From positions 1-50,091 of the forward strand of contig CAIQQJ010000161.1 in assembly GCA_903873905.1 (NCBI GenBank): a stretch of DNA of 50,091 bases. The letters are read 5' to 3'. Origin of the DNA: an uncultured Flavobacteriales bacterium (GTDB lineage Bacteria > Bacteroidota > Bacteroidia > Palsa-965). Position 1 is the first letter of the stretch, and each line of letters begins with the position of its first letter. The position numbers were made by a program, and so were the translations under genes. The notes below the pieces were generated by a model. That model made no database searches, had not been told where the DNA came from, and saw nothing but the letters and a program-made list of their open reading frames with translations. Of the stretch, positions 16,676 through 24,676 are shown piece by piece.

Positions 16676-17948
16676 AACGAGACGACATTGATTTCATGAG
16701 CGGACGATTATCAATTAGATCAACCGGAGTCATTCCGGGAATTACTTTTTCAGCTTTATCTAGAAGATTGGTCATCGGACTTCTAAAAAGCATTAATGCA
16801 GAAGGTATTTTTTGAATGATTACAGAATACAATCCGACTGGTCTATAAGGCACATCCCCTATTCCATTTCTATCCAAATCATAACCTTCATATTTATCCC
16901 AATAATTTCCATCGAATTTTGTCAGCACGAGATCGCCATTTGTAGAAATGTCAAACGAATTTCCAACGAAACAATTATGCGTTACAACAATATCCATGCA
17001 ACTTGCTTGTACTTGTGCTGCCCATCCGTTTGAAAGAAATAAATTATTTCTGAATTCCATTCGTGTACTTCCTTCGATGTGAACAGCCTCGGTATTTTCC
17101 TGAAAAGTATTTCCCTCAATTTTACTGTCTGAAATATCTTTCAACAATAAACCATAAGCGGCATCTCCCCAATTCAAAAGAAATTTATTGTAAAGCATTG
17201 TCAAATTCTTCGTGTACATAACTGCTACACCAGCTCCATTTTCCTGGAAGATATTTGAAGTGTATGTATCACTATTTGAAAACATAAAATGCAAACCATA
17301 CCGTTCATTGTTGTGGCTAAAATTTCCAAGGATCAATGAATTGGTTACAAATTCAAAATAAATTCCATCGCGCTGAGAGGAAATATTATTCTGAAATATT
17401 CTTAAGCTATCGGAATGCCAACAATGAATGCCATTTCCAGACATCATTTCAGAAGCTTTCACGCCATGAATGAAATTGTTATAGATAAAACAATTGGTGC
17501 AGCCCTGTAGGTAAATTGAAAAATAGGCGTGCTCAATGATATTTGATCGAATCTCTACATGATGGCCATTGAATATTTTTATTGCAGCCATGTCGTTAAT
17601 ATCAGACCTTCCTGCGTTAATAAATTTCAATCCAGTTATTGTAACATAGTTTGCTTTAGTTTCAAGAATCTCATTTTTGTCTTGCCCATCTAATACAGGG
17701 AAATTTTCTCCCTTTATGTATAACGACTTGTCAACGACAATTGTGGGTTCTGCATAATTTCCTGAAGGAATAATTAAGGTGTCGCCACTTTCTGCTCTAG
17801 CAATAGCAGTAGAAATGGTTTCTCCTTTATTTTTTTCTACCCGCAATACTCTTGAAAATAAAGATTGCGATGAAACAAAAAATAAAACAAGGGATAAAAC
17901 AATATGTCGAATCCCTTGTGAATATATTGAAGTTTTATCCAAAATCAT
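16668..17948 (-). CDS. nosD: NosD periplasmic copper-site maturation protein
   Basis: This is a 426-residue protein when started at the ATG at 17948, which overlaps the nosL stop as ATGA and suggests translational coupling; an ATG 18 bp upstream is possible. A signal peptide (about 12-33) is followed by a right-handed parallel beta-helix of CASH/NosD repeats. Repeated strands include VEIRSNIIEHAYFSIYLQG, LRIFQNNISSQRDGIYFEF, YGLHFMFSNSDTYTSN and GVAVMYTKNLTMLYN. The C-terminal part carries GNYWDKYEGYDLDRNGIGD, a NosD hallmark. NosD works with NosFY in the periplasm to deliver components of CuZ. Confidence 0.93.
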   Translation of the reverse strand: MILDKTSIYSQGIRHIVLSLVLFFVSSQSLFSRVLRVEKNKGETISTAIARAESGDTLIIPSGNYAEPTIVVDKSLYIKGENFPVLDGQDKNEILETKANYVTITGLKFINAGRSDINDMAAIKIFNGHHVEIRSNIIEHAYFSIYLQGCTNCFIYNNFIHGVKASEMMSGNGIHCWHSDSLRIFQNNISSQRDGIYFEFVTNSLILGNFSHNNERYGLHFMFSNSDTYTSNIFQENGAGVAVMYTKNLTMLYNKFLLNWGDAAYGLLLKDISDSKIEGNTFQENTEAVHIEGSTRMEFRNNLFLSNGWAAQVQASCMDIVVTHNCFVGNSFDISTNGDLVLTKFDGNYWDKYEGYDLDRNGIGDVPYRPVGLYSVIIQKIPSALMLFRSPMTNLLDKAEKVIPGMTPVDLIDNRPLMKSMSSRYD

Positions 17949-18973
17949 TTTGTCAGTTCGTCCCAAGTTATTGGTGATCCCTGAAGTTCACTGATAGCCT
18001 TTTGTCGTGATGCTGCATCTTTGAATGCTGCAATATTTCCACCCATTGGCGTGTGCAATGCTTCACTTTTCATCAGAAATGCCTTGTCCGCAAGAATAAA
18101 ACCTCCGTCGCCTGAATAATCAAGGAGGTAAACATTTCCTTCGTTTTCTTTTTTTATCGCACCAGATTTCTTGTAATCAACAATGCAGCGTGCATCATCG
18201 AATTTGAATATTTTTCCTTTTGAGGTAACAATTTCTCCTCCGAATTTTTTGTCCATGATGGTCATTTTGCAATGATCACAAGGATCTTTTCCAAATCGAA
18301 TTGTTTCCGGTCCAGAAGTGCAACCCATCATTGACAAGGCAATAATCCCCATTGCAATCGGTGCAATTTTATTCGCAAGGCCAATTCCCGCTTTTTTCTC
18401 GCGACGGCTTTTTAATTTTTCTACAAGTACACCACCCAATAATAAAACTCCACTTGAAACAATCATCCATCCGCCAATATCAGGAACAGAGTAAGCTCCG
18501 AAATTGAGCAATTGTTTATATCCAATTAATGGTGGCTGATAAGATTGTCCAGGAACTTGAATTGGTGCTTCTGGATTAAGGTTATGTCCATAACTATATT
18601 CCCATCTGTAAAAATCAACCATCGCAATAACAGCAAATGCAATAAATAGGAAAAAATAAATGTGAAATATTTTCTTTTTGTTTAAAGCAGCTGCAAGAAT
18701 TCCAAGAAAAACAAAAGACCAAATGATATAGGGCAATATTGTAAACTCGATGAATTCATTTGCATGCAAAGTCTTCATACCGATGTAATGGTTCAATCCA
18801 TTAATGATATCGACATCACTACCTAATTTATTCGCCCAAATGTAAAGGCATAATCCTTCAGGATATTGTGGAGCTGCAAGTTCAATTCTCCAAATGGGAT
18901 AATAAATAGCAGCAATCATGCTAAGTGCTGCCAATAAGGTTAGAATTCTAGTTACGATACTCAGCTTTTTCAT
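17945..18973 (-). CDS. nosL: NosL fused to an N-terminal multi-pass membrane domain
   Basis: This is a 342-residue protein from the MKKLSIVTR start (18973); an upstream ATG at 18997 is less likely. Residues about 1-185 carry four membrane segments and the motif PQYPEGLCLYIWANKLGSDV followed by INGLNHYIGMK. I recall this domain as a separate protein in other genomes. Residues about 203-342 are NosL: a fifth hydrophobic stretch ending LSMMGC (Cys218), the copper-binding motif DPCDHCKM (Cys232, Cys235) and MGGNIAAF near the end. NosL is a Cu(I) chaperone for NosZ and normally a free lipoprotein of about 150-190 residues. The internal lipobox looks like a relic of that state. Confidence 0.88.
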   Translation of the reverse strand: MKKLSIVTRILTLLAALSMIAAIYYPIWRIELAAPQYPEGLCLYIWANKLGSDVDIINGLNHYIGMKTLHANEFIEFTILPYIIWSFVFLGILAAALNKKKIFHIYFFLFIAFAVIAMVDFYRWEYSYGHNLNPEAPIQVPGQSYQPPLIGYKQLLNFGAYSVPDIGGWMIVSSGVLLLGGVLVEKLKSRREKKAGIGLANKIAPIAMGIIALSMMGCTSGPETIRFGKDPCDHCKMTIMDKKFGGEIVTSKGKIFKFDDARCIVDYKKSGAIKKENEGNVYLLDYSGDGGFILADKAFLMKSEALHTPMGGNIAAFKDAASRQKAISELQGSPITWDELTK

Positions 18974-19020
18974 TTTCCCACAGATCGAATTCTGCAATTA
19001 TTTACCAATGTGATTTTTGA

Positions 19021-19052
19021 AAAACGGGTGAGATTTTCATCTCACCCGTTTT
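19021..19052 (-). terminator. Terminator between nosZ and nosL
   Basis: AAAACGGGTGAGAT (19021-19034) and ATCTCACCCGTTTT (19039-19052) form a perfect 14-bp stem with a 4-nt loop. The minus strand continues with TTTTTC. It lies just after the nosZ stop and should limit read-through to the accessory genes. Confidence 0.85.
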
Positions 19053-19059
19053 GAAAATT

Positions 19060-21042
19060 TTATTTTCCGCTTCCGTCTGCTGGCAAATTCGTACCAGTAC
19101 TCCAGGATAAAGGAACTGTACTATTTGCAACCGACACTCGAGTGTAACCTTGCATCTCTTGGTGCAATGCACTACAGAAGTCTGTGCAATACATTGGAAC
19201 TACTCCAACATAATCAGGAATCCATTTCAAGGTACAGGTTTCACCTGGCATGATCAGAAGTTCAGCTGTGGCTGCACCTTTAATAGCAAATCCGTGTGGA
19301 ATATCCCAATCCTGTTCAAGGTTGGTTACGTGGAAATACACTTCATCTCCCAATCTTACACCTTCAATATTATCAGGAGTAAAATGTGAACGGATACAAG
19401 TCATGTAAACATCAACTCTGTTTCCAGTACGAACAACTTTAGCTTCTTTTTCTCCATTGGTGAAATAAGGATTTTTGTTTTCCTCAATTTTGAAAAACTT
19501 AACACTCTTGTCTTTTATCAAGGCTGCAGGACAAGCTTGTGCATAGTGAGGTTCTCCAATTGTTGGGAAGTCAAGAAGAAGTTGCATTTTATCTCCAGAA
19601 ATATCAAACAATTGAGCACTCTGACAAAGTTCTGGACCTGTAGGCAAGTAACGGTCTTTTGTAATCTTGTCGTAAGCAATCATGTATTTTCCGAAAGGCT
19701 TGCGACTATCTCCGCCAGGAACACAAAGGTGACCAACAGAGTAATAAGTAGGAACGCGATCTACAACTTTAAGATCTTTGATATTCCATTTTACAACTTC
19801 AGAAGTAACGAACATGGAAGTATATGCAAATCCATTTCCATCAAATTCTGTGTGCAGAGGTCCTAGTCCTGGCTTTTTAACTTCACCATAAAGAACAGAC
19901 TCATACTTAAGAACTGGAATACCTTGGTAATCGCCATCAAATGCATTATCAGCAATTGCCTTTTGGATTTTCGTAAAAGAGAAAACAGGAATCAAAGCTG
20001 CAAGTTTACCACTACCAACAATGTATTCTCCTGAAGGATCAACATCACAACCGTGTGGTGATTTTGGGCAAGGCATAAAATAAAGTAAGCCAGGGCATTC
20101 TTTTGGATCAAGAACAGTTACAGACTGCTCGATTGTAGAAGTTGCCATGTGTTTTTTATCGTCGTATACGTTATGTGCATATTTTGCTGGTGTAGCGTGT
20201 CCTTTTCCTGCAGCAACATATTCTTCAGCTTTTTTCCAGTTCACAGCCATGATATAATCTTTGTCATGTTGGGAAGCGTTTACTTCAAGCAATGTATTTG
20301 CTTGTTCAGAATTATAGCAACTGAAAAACATCCATCCGTGTGATGGTCCTTTACCTGCGTGTGCAAGGTCAAAGTTTACACCAGGGCACATAATTTGAAA
20401 AGCAATTTTCATATTGCCATCATCTTTGTTGACACTGATGAAACTTACAGTTCCTTGGAAGTTCTGTTTGTAGGTATTAATAGGAACATCGCGATTGTCA
20501 CCCATTGGAACGCTAAATCTTGTACCGGCAACAACGTATTCAGTACTCTGTGTAATGAAAGGAGAACTGTGGTTACCAGCACTGTTTGGCAATTCAATAA
20601 TCTCAGCTGTACGGAATGTTGTCAAATCAATTCGCGCAATACGAGGTGTATTGTTTCCATTGATAAAAACCCATCTGCCATCAACTTCGCCTTCTGTTTG
20701 AGAAAGTTCAGCATGGTGAGAATCATCCCATGGAATAAATCCGTGAGAAGTGTTCAACATTGGCTTTGTTTCTTCACTATAACCCCAACCACTTTGTGGA
20801 TCAACAGAGAAAACAGGAATAACACGAAGTGTTCGTCCTGATGGCAAACCTACAACTGACATTTGTCCGTTAAAACCGCCTGAAAGAAAGTTATAGAATT
20901 CATCGTATTTACCTGGAGCAACGTATGCTTTTTCAGCTGCGTTTCCAGCAACAACTTCTTCAGTTGTTTTTGGTTTACAAGAATATACTAAAGACATTCC
21001 TGCAAGTAAGAGAGAGATTGAAATTATCCTGGTGGATTTCAT
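19060..21042 (-). CDS. nosZ: Nitrous oxide reductase, clade II, lipoprotein form
   Basis: NosZ reduces N2O to N2. The 660-residue protein has the copper-Z propeller with DDSHH at 106-110, GNHSSPF and further histidines (HAGKGPSHGW, SPHGCDVDPSGEY, PLHTEFDG, GHLCVPGGD). It ends in a cupredoxin CuA domain with CTDFCSALHQEM (Cys619, Cys623, His627, Met630). The N terminus lacks a twin-arginine motif and is a Sec lipoprotein signal (LVYSC, Cys22). Sec export is the mark of clade II; a lipid-anchored form implies attachment to a membrane. The gene follows a cytochrome c gene by 47 bp and precedes a terminator and the nosL-D-F-Y block. All key copper ligands seen are intact. Confidence 0.97.
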   Translation of the reverse strand: MKSTRIISISLLLAGMSLVYSCKPKTTEEVVAGNAAEKAYVAPGKYDEFYNFLSGGFNGQMSVVGLPSGRTLRVIPVFSVDPQSGWGYSEETKPMLNTSHGFIPWDDSHHAELSQTEGEVDGRWVFINGNNTPRIARIDLTTFRTAEIIELPNSAGNHSSPFITQSTEYVVAGTRFSVPMGDNRDVPINTYKQNFQGTVSFISVNKDDGNMKIAFQIMCPGVNFDLAHAGKGPSHGWMFFSCYNSEQANTLLEVNASQHDKDYIMAVNWKKAEEYVAAGKGHATPAKYAHNVYDDKKHMATSTIEQSVTVLDPKECPGLLYFMPCPKSPHGCDVDPSGEYIVGSGKLAALIPVFSFTKIQKAIADNAFDGDYQGIPVLKYESVLYGEVKKPGLGPLHTEFDGNGFAYTSMFVTSEVVKWNIKDLKVVDRVPTYYSVGHLCVPGGDSRKPFGKYMIAYDKITKDRYLPTGPELCQSAQLFDISGDKMQLLLDFPTIGEPHYAQACPAALIKDKSVKFFKIEENKNPYFTNGEKEAKVVRTGNRVDVYMTCIRSHFTPDNIEGVRLGDEVYFHVTNLEQDWDIPHGFAIKGAATAELLIMPGETCTLKWIPDYVGVVPMYCTDFCSALHQEMQGYTRVSVANSTVPLSWSTGTNLPADGSGK

Positions 21043-21089
21043 ATGATTTGGAATTAGCGTTTAGATTTCAGAGGGTATAAATTTGGTTA

Positions 21090-21566
21090 TTATTTTGCAA
21101 CATCATTTTTGCGCATGAATTCCAGCACTCCACGTGCTTCTTCATCAGCAAGATTTTGATTTGGCATTTTCACAAGGCATATTTCCAACAACGACATTGC
21201 TGTTGCATCCTTATTTAGCATTTCTTCAGTATTGGTTGCAAAATTCAAAATCCATTCCGGAGTACGACGTGATGTAACGCCTTTCCAACCTGGACCAACC
21301 AATTTCTCGTCAGTTAATTTGTGACAAGCCATGCATTTTACATCAAATACTTTTTGTCCCGTGGCAACCATGCCTTCATCGATCTGATCAGCAATTTCCA
21401 CATTTTTAAATTTTCCAACACCCGCTTTATCATCAGATTTTGGTGCAGTGCCAGTTGCTGCTGTATCACCGGTTGCTGGTTTATCGGCAGTACTAGAACT
21501 TCCGCCACATGCGATAAAGAAAAAAGTTACTAATACTGTTAAGGCTGCTATTGAAGTTTTTTTCAT
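21090..21566 (-). CDS. Lipid-anchored mono-heme cytochrome c upstream of nosZ
   Basis: This is a 158-residue protein if started at MKKTSIAALT (21566), which gives a good lipoprotein signal (TFFFIAC, Cys20); a longer frame to 21617 would bury the promoter. The heme site is CMACH (about 78-82), followed by LVGPGWKGVTSRRTPEWIL and a Met in VKMPNQNLADEEAR. It is the first gene of the nos transcript, 47 bp before nosZ, so it is the best candidate for direct electron donor to NosZ. Two paralogues lie at 13141 and 13768. The promoter has an FNR-like box at 21623-21636. Confidence 0.9.
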   Translation of the reverse strand: MKKTSIAALTVLVTFFFIACGGSSSTADKPATGDTAATGTAPKSDDKAGVGKFKNVEIADQIDEGMVATGQKVFDVKCMACHKLTDEKLVGPGWKGVTSRRTPEWILNFATNTEEMLNKDATAMSLLEICLVKMPNQNLADEEARGVLEFMRKNDVAK

Positions 21567-21593
21567 GATATGATTGGTTTTTAAAATCTTGCA

Positions 21594-21636
21594 CAATATT
21601 ACGGCACATTTATCCATATAAAATGATTTAAATCAT
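21594..21636 (-). promoter_or_regulatory. Cytochrome-nosZ promoter with FNR/DNR-like box
   Basis: On the minus strand, TAATATTG (21601 to 21594) is a one-mismatch TAnnTTTG element. The perfect dyad ATGAT-TTAA-ATCAT (21623-21636) is centred 35.5 bp upstream of its end, a class II activator position if transcription starts about 5 nt after the box. Confidence 0.6.
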
Positions 21637-21791
21637 AGATCATCCTGCGGAATGACATTTCATGAATTTATTCATTATCTTTTAGTTCGCATAATTCATA
21701 TTTTGGATATTATCATTAAAAAAAACCTTTTTCCCTAATTTTACCCTCCTTTTTGCTAAAATTACCCTCCTTTTGTGCATTATTTTCTTTT

Positions 21792-21836
21792 ATGATCCAT
21801 ATCATACTTTGATCGTTATTTAGAAAGATACCTTTA
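21792..21836 (+). promoter_or_regulatory. Promoter of the 12-TM protein with FNR/DNR-like box
   Basis: The perfect dyad ATGAT-CCAT-ATCAT (21792-21805) is centred 37.5 bp upstream of the end of a TACCTTTA element (21829-21836, one mismatch to TAnnTTTG). The ATG follows at 21853. Geometry matches the divergent cytochrome-nosZ promoter and the FAS1 promoter. Confidence 0.6.
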
Positions 21837-21852
21837 CAGTCTGACGGTTTTT

Positions 21853-23106
21853 ATGAAGCAACAAATAAATTTCACTGGATCTCCCGCAAAATGGATACGT
21901 ATTGCGATTCTAAATCTGATGATAGTAGCTTTAGCTGGTGTTTTTAATCGGTATAAACTATCCTACGCACTGCCTCAAATTGATTTCATGAATTTGGTAA
22001 ATGCACATTCCCATTTTGCATTTACGGCCTGGGTTTCAACGGCATTATTCGCAATCATTGCTGCATTTTTCCTGAGCCCAGAACAACAGGAATCCAAAAC
22101 CTATTCCAGACTTTTTATTTTAAATCAAATTGCCTCCTACGGAATGCTGGTAAGTTTTCTAGTGCAGGATTACGGACCGATTTCCATTGCATTTTCCTCC
22201 TTTTCAATGCTGGTCTGTTATGGTTATGCTTTTTTCCTTTGGAGAGATACGCGCAAGGATTCCCATTTATTGGCTATAAAAGCACTTCGATTTTCATTGA
22301 TTTGTCTTGTGCTTTCCTCCTTTGGGCCATACGCTTTAATCATCATGAAATCCATGCATTTTTTCAATCTTATTTATTACAATAATGGCGTTTATTGGTA
22401 TTTGCATTTTCAATATAACGGATGGTTTTCATTTGGAGTAATAGCACTTGCAATCCACTCCTTTGAGCATTCATTAACAGAAAAACAACTTTCCAAATTC
22501 AAAACATTTGTCAACCTGATGATTTTTGCTCTTCCCCCAACCTATTTGATATCAATTTTGTGGACACTTCCTGCTGCCTGGGTATTCATAATCGCTGGGA
22601 TCGGTGGTTTTCTTCAATTGATGGCCGTATTTTTATTATGGTACGAAGCACTAGAAAGAAAAAATGATGTAAGAAGGATAATAAAAGAATCGGGTGGTTG
22701 GTTGTTATTGATTTCATTCCTTTCTGTTTCAATAAAACTTGTTCTTCAATTTTTCTGCATTTTTACTGAATTGAACAAATTTGTTTTCGGCCATCGTCCT
22801 GTAATTATTGGGTACTTGCATCTTGTATTAATAGGATTCATTAGTTTTTTCCTTATTGGAATTTGTATCCGTCAGGGCGTGTTGAGTTACAGAAAAAAAA
22901 TTGCGGGTGTTGGAATAATCACATTTATTGTAGGATTTCTGATAACAGAATTTACACTTGTTCTGCATGGGATTGATCTAATGACCATGTCTCCTATACC
23001 TGGATTATCATTGATCTTGTTTATTGCAGCTGTTACAATGTTTATTGGCATTGTGCTTTTTGCATTGCCCCAGGAAAGATTCGCTAAACATTCGGAGCTG
23101 AAATAA
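21853..23106 (+). CDS. 12-TM protein related to heme-copper oxidase subunit I
   Basis: The 417-residue protein is nearly all membrane helices, about twelve. Motifs resemble the NOR/cbb3 branch of heme-copper oxidases: NAHSHFAFTAW (His52, His54) in helix 2, YLHFQYNGW (His185) in a middle helix and HRPVIIGYLHLVLIG (His314, His323) late. The paired histidines that complete CuB in the next helix are absent; that region reads ALPPTYLISILW. So heme may be kept, but an oxygen- or NO-reducing centre is unlikely. It is divergent from the nosZ transcript, with an FNR-like box of its own. It may move electrons or sense/handle a nos-related ligand; this is inference. Confidence 0.6.
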   Translation: MKQQINFTGSPAKWIRIAILNLMIVALAGVFNRYKLSYALPQIDFMNLVNAHSHFAFTAWVSTALFAIIAAFFLSPEQQESKTYSRLFILNQIASYGMLVSFLVQDYGPISIAFSSFSMLVCYGYAFFLWRDTRKDSHLLAIKALRFSLICLVLSSFGPYALIIMKSMHFFNLIYYNNGVYWYLHFQYNGWFSFGVIALAIHSFEHSLTEKQLSKFKTFVNLMIFALPPTYLISILWTLPAAWVFIIAGIGGFLQLMAVFLLWYEALERKNDVRRIIKESGGWLLLISFLSVSIKLVLQFFCIFTELNKFVFGHRPVIIGYLHLVLIGFISFFLIGICIRQGVLSYRKKIAGVGIITFIVGFLITEFTLVLHGIDLMTMSPIPGLSLILFIAAVTMFIGIVLFALPQERFAKHSELK

Positions 23107-23108
23107 AA

Positions 23109-23140
23109 AACATCGGCCGATCCGAAGACCAACCGATGTT
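23109..23140. terminator. Possible bidirectional terminator
   Basis: AACATCGG (23109-23116) and CCGATGTT (23133-23140) pair across 16 nt, between the convergent 12-TM and small-protein genes. The T run on the plus strand is poor; on the minus strand it is better (TTTTTTATTT). Confidence 0.45.
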
Positions 23141-23163
23141 CAACAACAAACAATTTTCTTGTT

Positions 23164-23349
23164 CTAGAAGAAAAATAAATTCAAAAATCTTTTCTTTATT
23201 TTTCTTTCCACTGGATTGGGCATTTTTCCCTCGTGAGAAATGGTTTCATAAGTAAGAATCGCATCAAGTGTTGCGAGATAATCGGCATCATTCACGTTTT
23301 CCAATTTCTGTGTGATGCTTTTTTTGAGTTGAGATACGTAGATATTCAT
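23164..23349 (-). CDS. Small hypothetical protein
   Basis: The 61-residue protein is helical and charged, starting MNIYVSQLKKSITQKLENVN with DADYLATLDAIL in the middle and a hydrophobic FFF end. It has no signal peptide. Codon use looks like the neighbours. It lies between an intergenic repeat and the 12-TM gene. The general look resembles short regulators or toxin-antitoxin components of Bacteroidota, but nothing specific supports that. Confidence 0.5.
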   Translation of the reverse strand: MNIYVSQLKKSITQKLENVNDADYLATLDAILTYETISHEGKMPNPVERKIKKRFLNLFFF

Positions 23350-23359
23350 AAATAAATAA

Positions 23360-23495
23360 GTTTAAAAGTTGTAAAGTTTGAATGTTGTAAAGTTGAATTC
23401 TATATATAAGGCAATAATTAACAAATGTTCAATTTAAAAGTTGTGTGATAAGAAAACTTGCAAACTCTCCAACTTGCAAACTTTCCAACTCCATA
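23360..23495. repeat. AAGTTG/CAACTT-type tandem and inverted repeats
   Basis: GTTGTAAAGTT occurs twice near 23369-23393, and AACTTGCAAACT twice near 23455-23483; the second pair is roughly inverse to the first. The repeat fills the gap between the small gene and the S24 regulator, and shares words with 2688-2781. Confidence 0.6.
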
Positions 23496-23497
23496 AA

Positions 23498-24241
23498 TCA
23501 CTTCATTTTCTTTTCCAAATCTTTCAAACGCAGTTCCAATTCCATGAAACGATTCGTATCGGGTTTCTCGATGTCTTTTGTGATGCGGGCTTCCACTTGC
23601 CAAACTTGTCCAACGTCTTCGGATTTCACGGCATAGGATTCGTACACTTCATTGTCGGAACGCAATTCGAAAACATTATTTCCCAATGGGAAAACACGCT
23701 TTGCAACAATGCTTCCATCGTGCAAAACAAAAATGTAAACGTTTCCTTTTTTGACATGCGCCAATTCTTCTACATAAGAACCAACCAACATATCGCCGGG
23801 ATGAATTCCTGGAAGCATGCTATCGCCTGTGATTTCAAATGCGCGAAACGTTTTTCCGTAAAAGCCGGGCAAACGGAAAGAAGGAAGTTTAGCAATGAAA
23901 TCGGGATCGGATTGGCCTTGCAAATATCCTGCGGCTGCTTTGCGATCGACCATCACAATATTTTCTTCCTCGTCGTTGGCGATTTGCACCACTAAAGGAA
24001 GCGCACCAGATTTTTTCTTGGCCGCATCGGAAATATACATTTCACCTTTTCCGTCCATCAGCCAAAGCGGATCGATATTGAATTTCGCGACGATGGCTTT
24101 ATATACATCGTAGGAAATCCCATTCTTCTCACCTTCTAATTGTGAGAGGGAAGTTTGCGTAATGCCAATGTCGTTGGCAAATTCCGTCTGACTCATTCCG
24201 AGTTGCTTGCGGATAATTTTAATTCGTTGGGCGAGTGTCAT
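23498..24241 (-). CDS. XRE/S24 (LexA- or CI-like) transcriptional regulator
   Basis: The 247-residue protein has an N-terminal Cro/CI helix-turn-helix (GMSQTEFANDIGITQTSLSQLE, about 15-36) and a C-terminal S24 peptidase fold. The catalytic pair is Ser141 in EITGDSMLPGIHPGD and Lys181 in GSIVAKRVF. A possible Ala-Gly self-cleavage site, KAAAGYL (Ala104-Gly105), lies before it. Proteins of this kind repress genes until stress such as DNA damage triggers self-cleavage. The tail ends in a helix rich in Glu/Lys/Leu. A TAACTTTG -7 element (minus strand, 24266 to 24259) precedes the ATG. Targets are unknown; no phage genes are nearby. Confidence 0.88.
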   Translation of the reverse strand: MTLAQRIKIIRKQLGMSQTEFANDIGITQTSLSQLEGEKNGISYDVYKAIVAKFNIDPLWLMDGKGEMYISDAAKKKSGALPLVVQIANDEEENIVMVDRKAAAGYLQGQSDPDFIAKLPSFRLPGFYGKTFRAFEITGDSMLPGIHPGDMLVGSYVEELAHVKKGNVYIFVLHDGSIVAKRVFPLGNNVFELRSDNEVYESYAVKSEDVGQVWQVEARITKDIEKPDTNRFMELELRLKDLEKKMK

Positions 24242-24385
24242 TTGGATCGTTTATGGCACAAAGTTAATAAAATATTTGGATATCTATTAAGTTTAACTAT
24301 ATATTTGTGTCGTGATGCTGCTTCTATATGAGCAACTATAAGCAAAGTTAATAATAATGATTCAAAAATTGGGAGGAACATTTAG

Positions 24386-24676
24386 ATGAACTTATCAACT
24401 AGAACGAACCAAACCTTATCGATTGGTGCATTGATTTCCCAGGTAATTATGCCTCTTGGCGTCCTTAATGGCAACAACTTACCTCCCGCGGACGGAACTA
24501 TCCGGAACGTAACATCACAAAACTTATTCTTATTCGAAGAGCGTGACCCCGTAAGGTCAACGGAGCGCGTGCCGGAATGCTCTTCGAGCCAAATAGATCG
24601 GGATTGGTCTGCCAGCAGCGGTGCCTCCGCCTGCCCCGGAACGACCAACCCGTTCTTTCAAGTTGAAGCGGCGTAG
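24386..24676 (+). CDS. Doubtful ORF inside a GC-richer, highly structured island
   Basis: This open frame of 96 codons follows a good Shine-Dalgarno-like GGGAGGA (24371-24377). The protein begins MNLSTRTNQTLSIGALISQ and is hydrophilic, with Ser/Pro/Arg-rich words, no recognised domain and codon use unlike the neighbours. The opposite strand is also open (24382-24648). Because the stretch forms nested hairpins (24534-24652), it may be a structured RNA or repeat element and not a gene. Either strand being coding is uncertain. Confidence 0.3.
   Translation: MNLSTRTNQTLSIGALISQVIMPLGVLNGNNLPPADGTIRNVTSQNLFLFEERDPVRSTERVPECSSSQIDRDWSASSGASACPGTTNPFFQVEAA

Noticed and set aside
19150-20841. Plus-strand frames opposite nosZ
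   Set aside because: They are shadows of the nosZ coding strand, with no recognised domain and no start signals.
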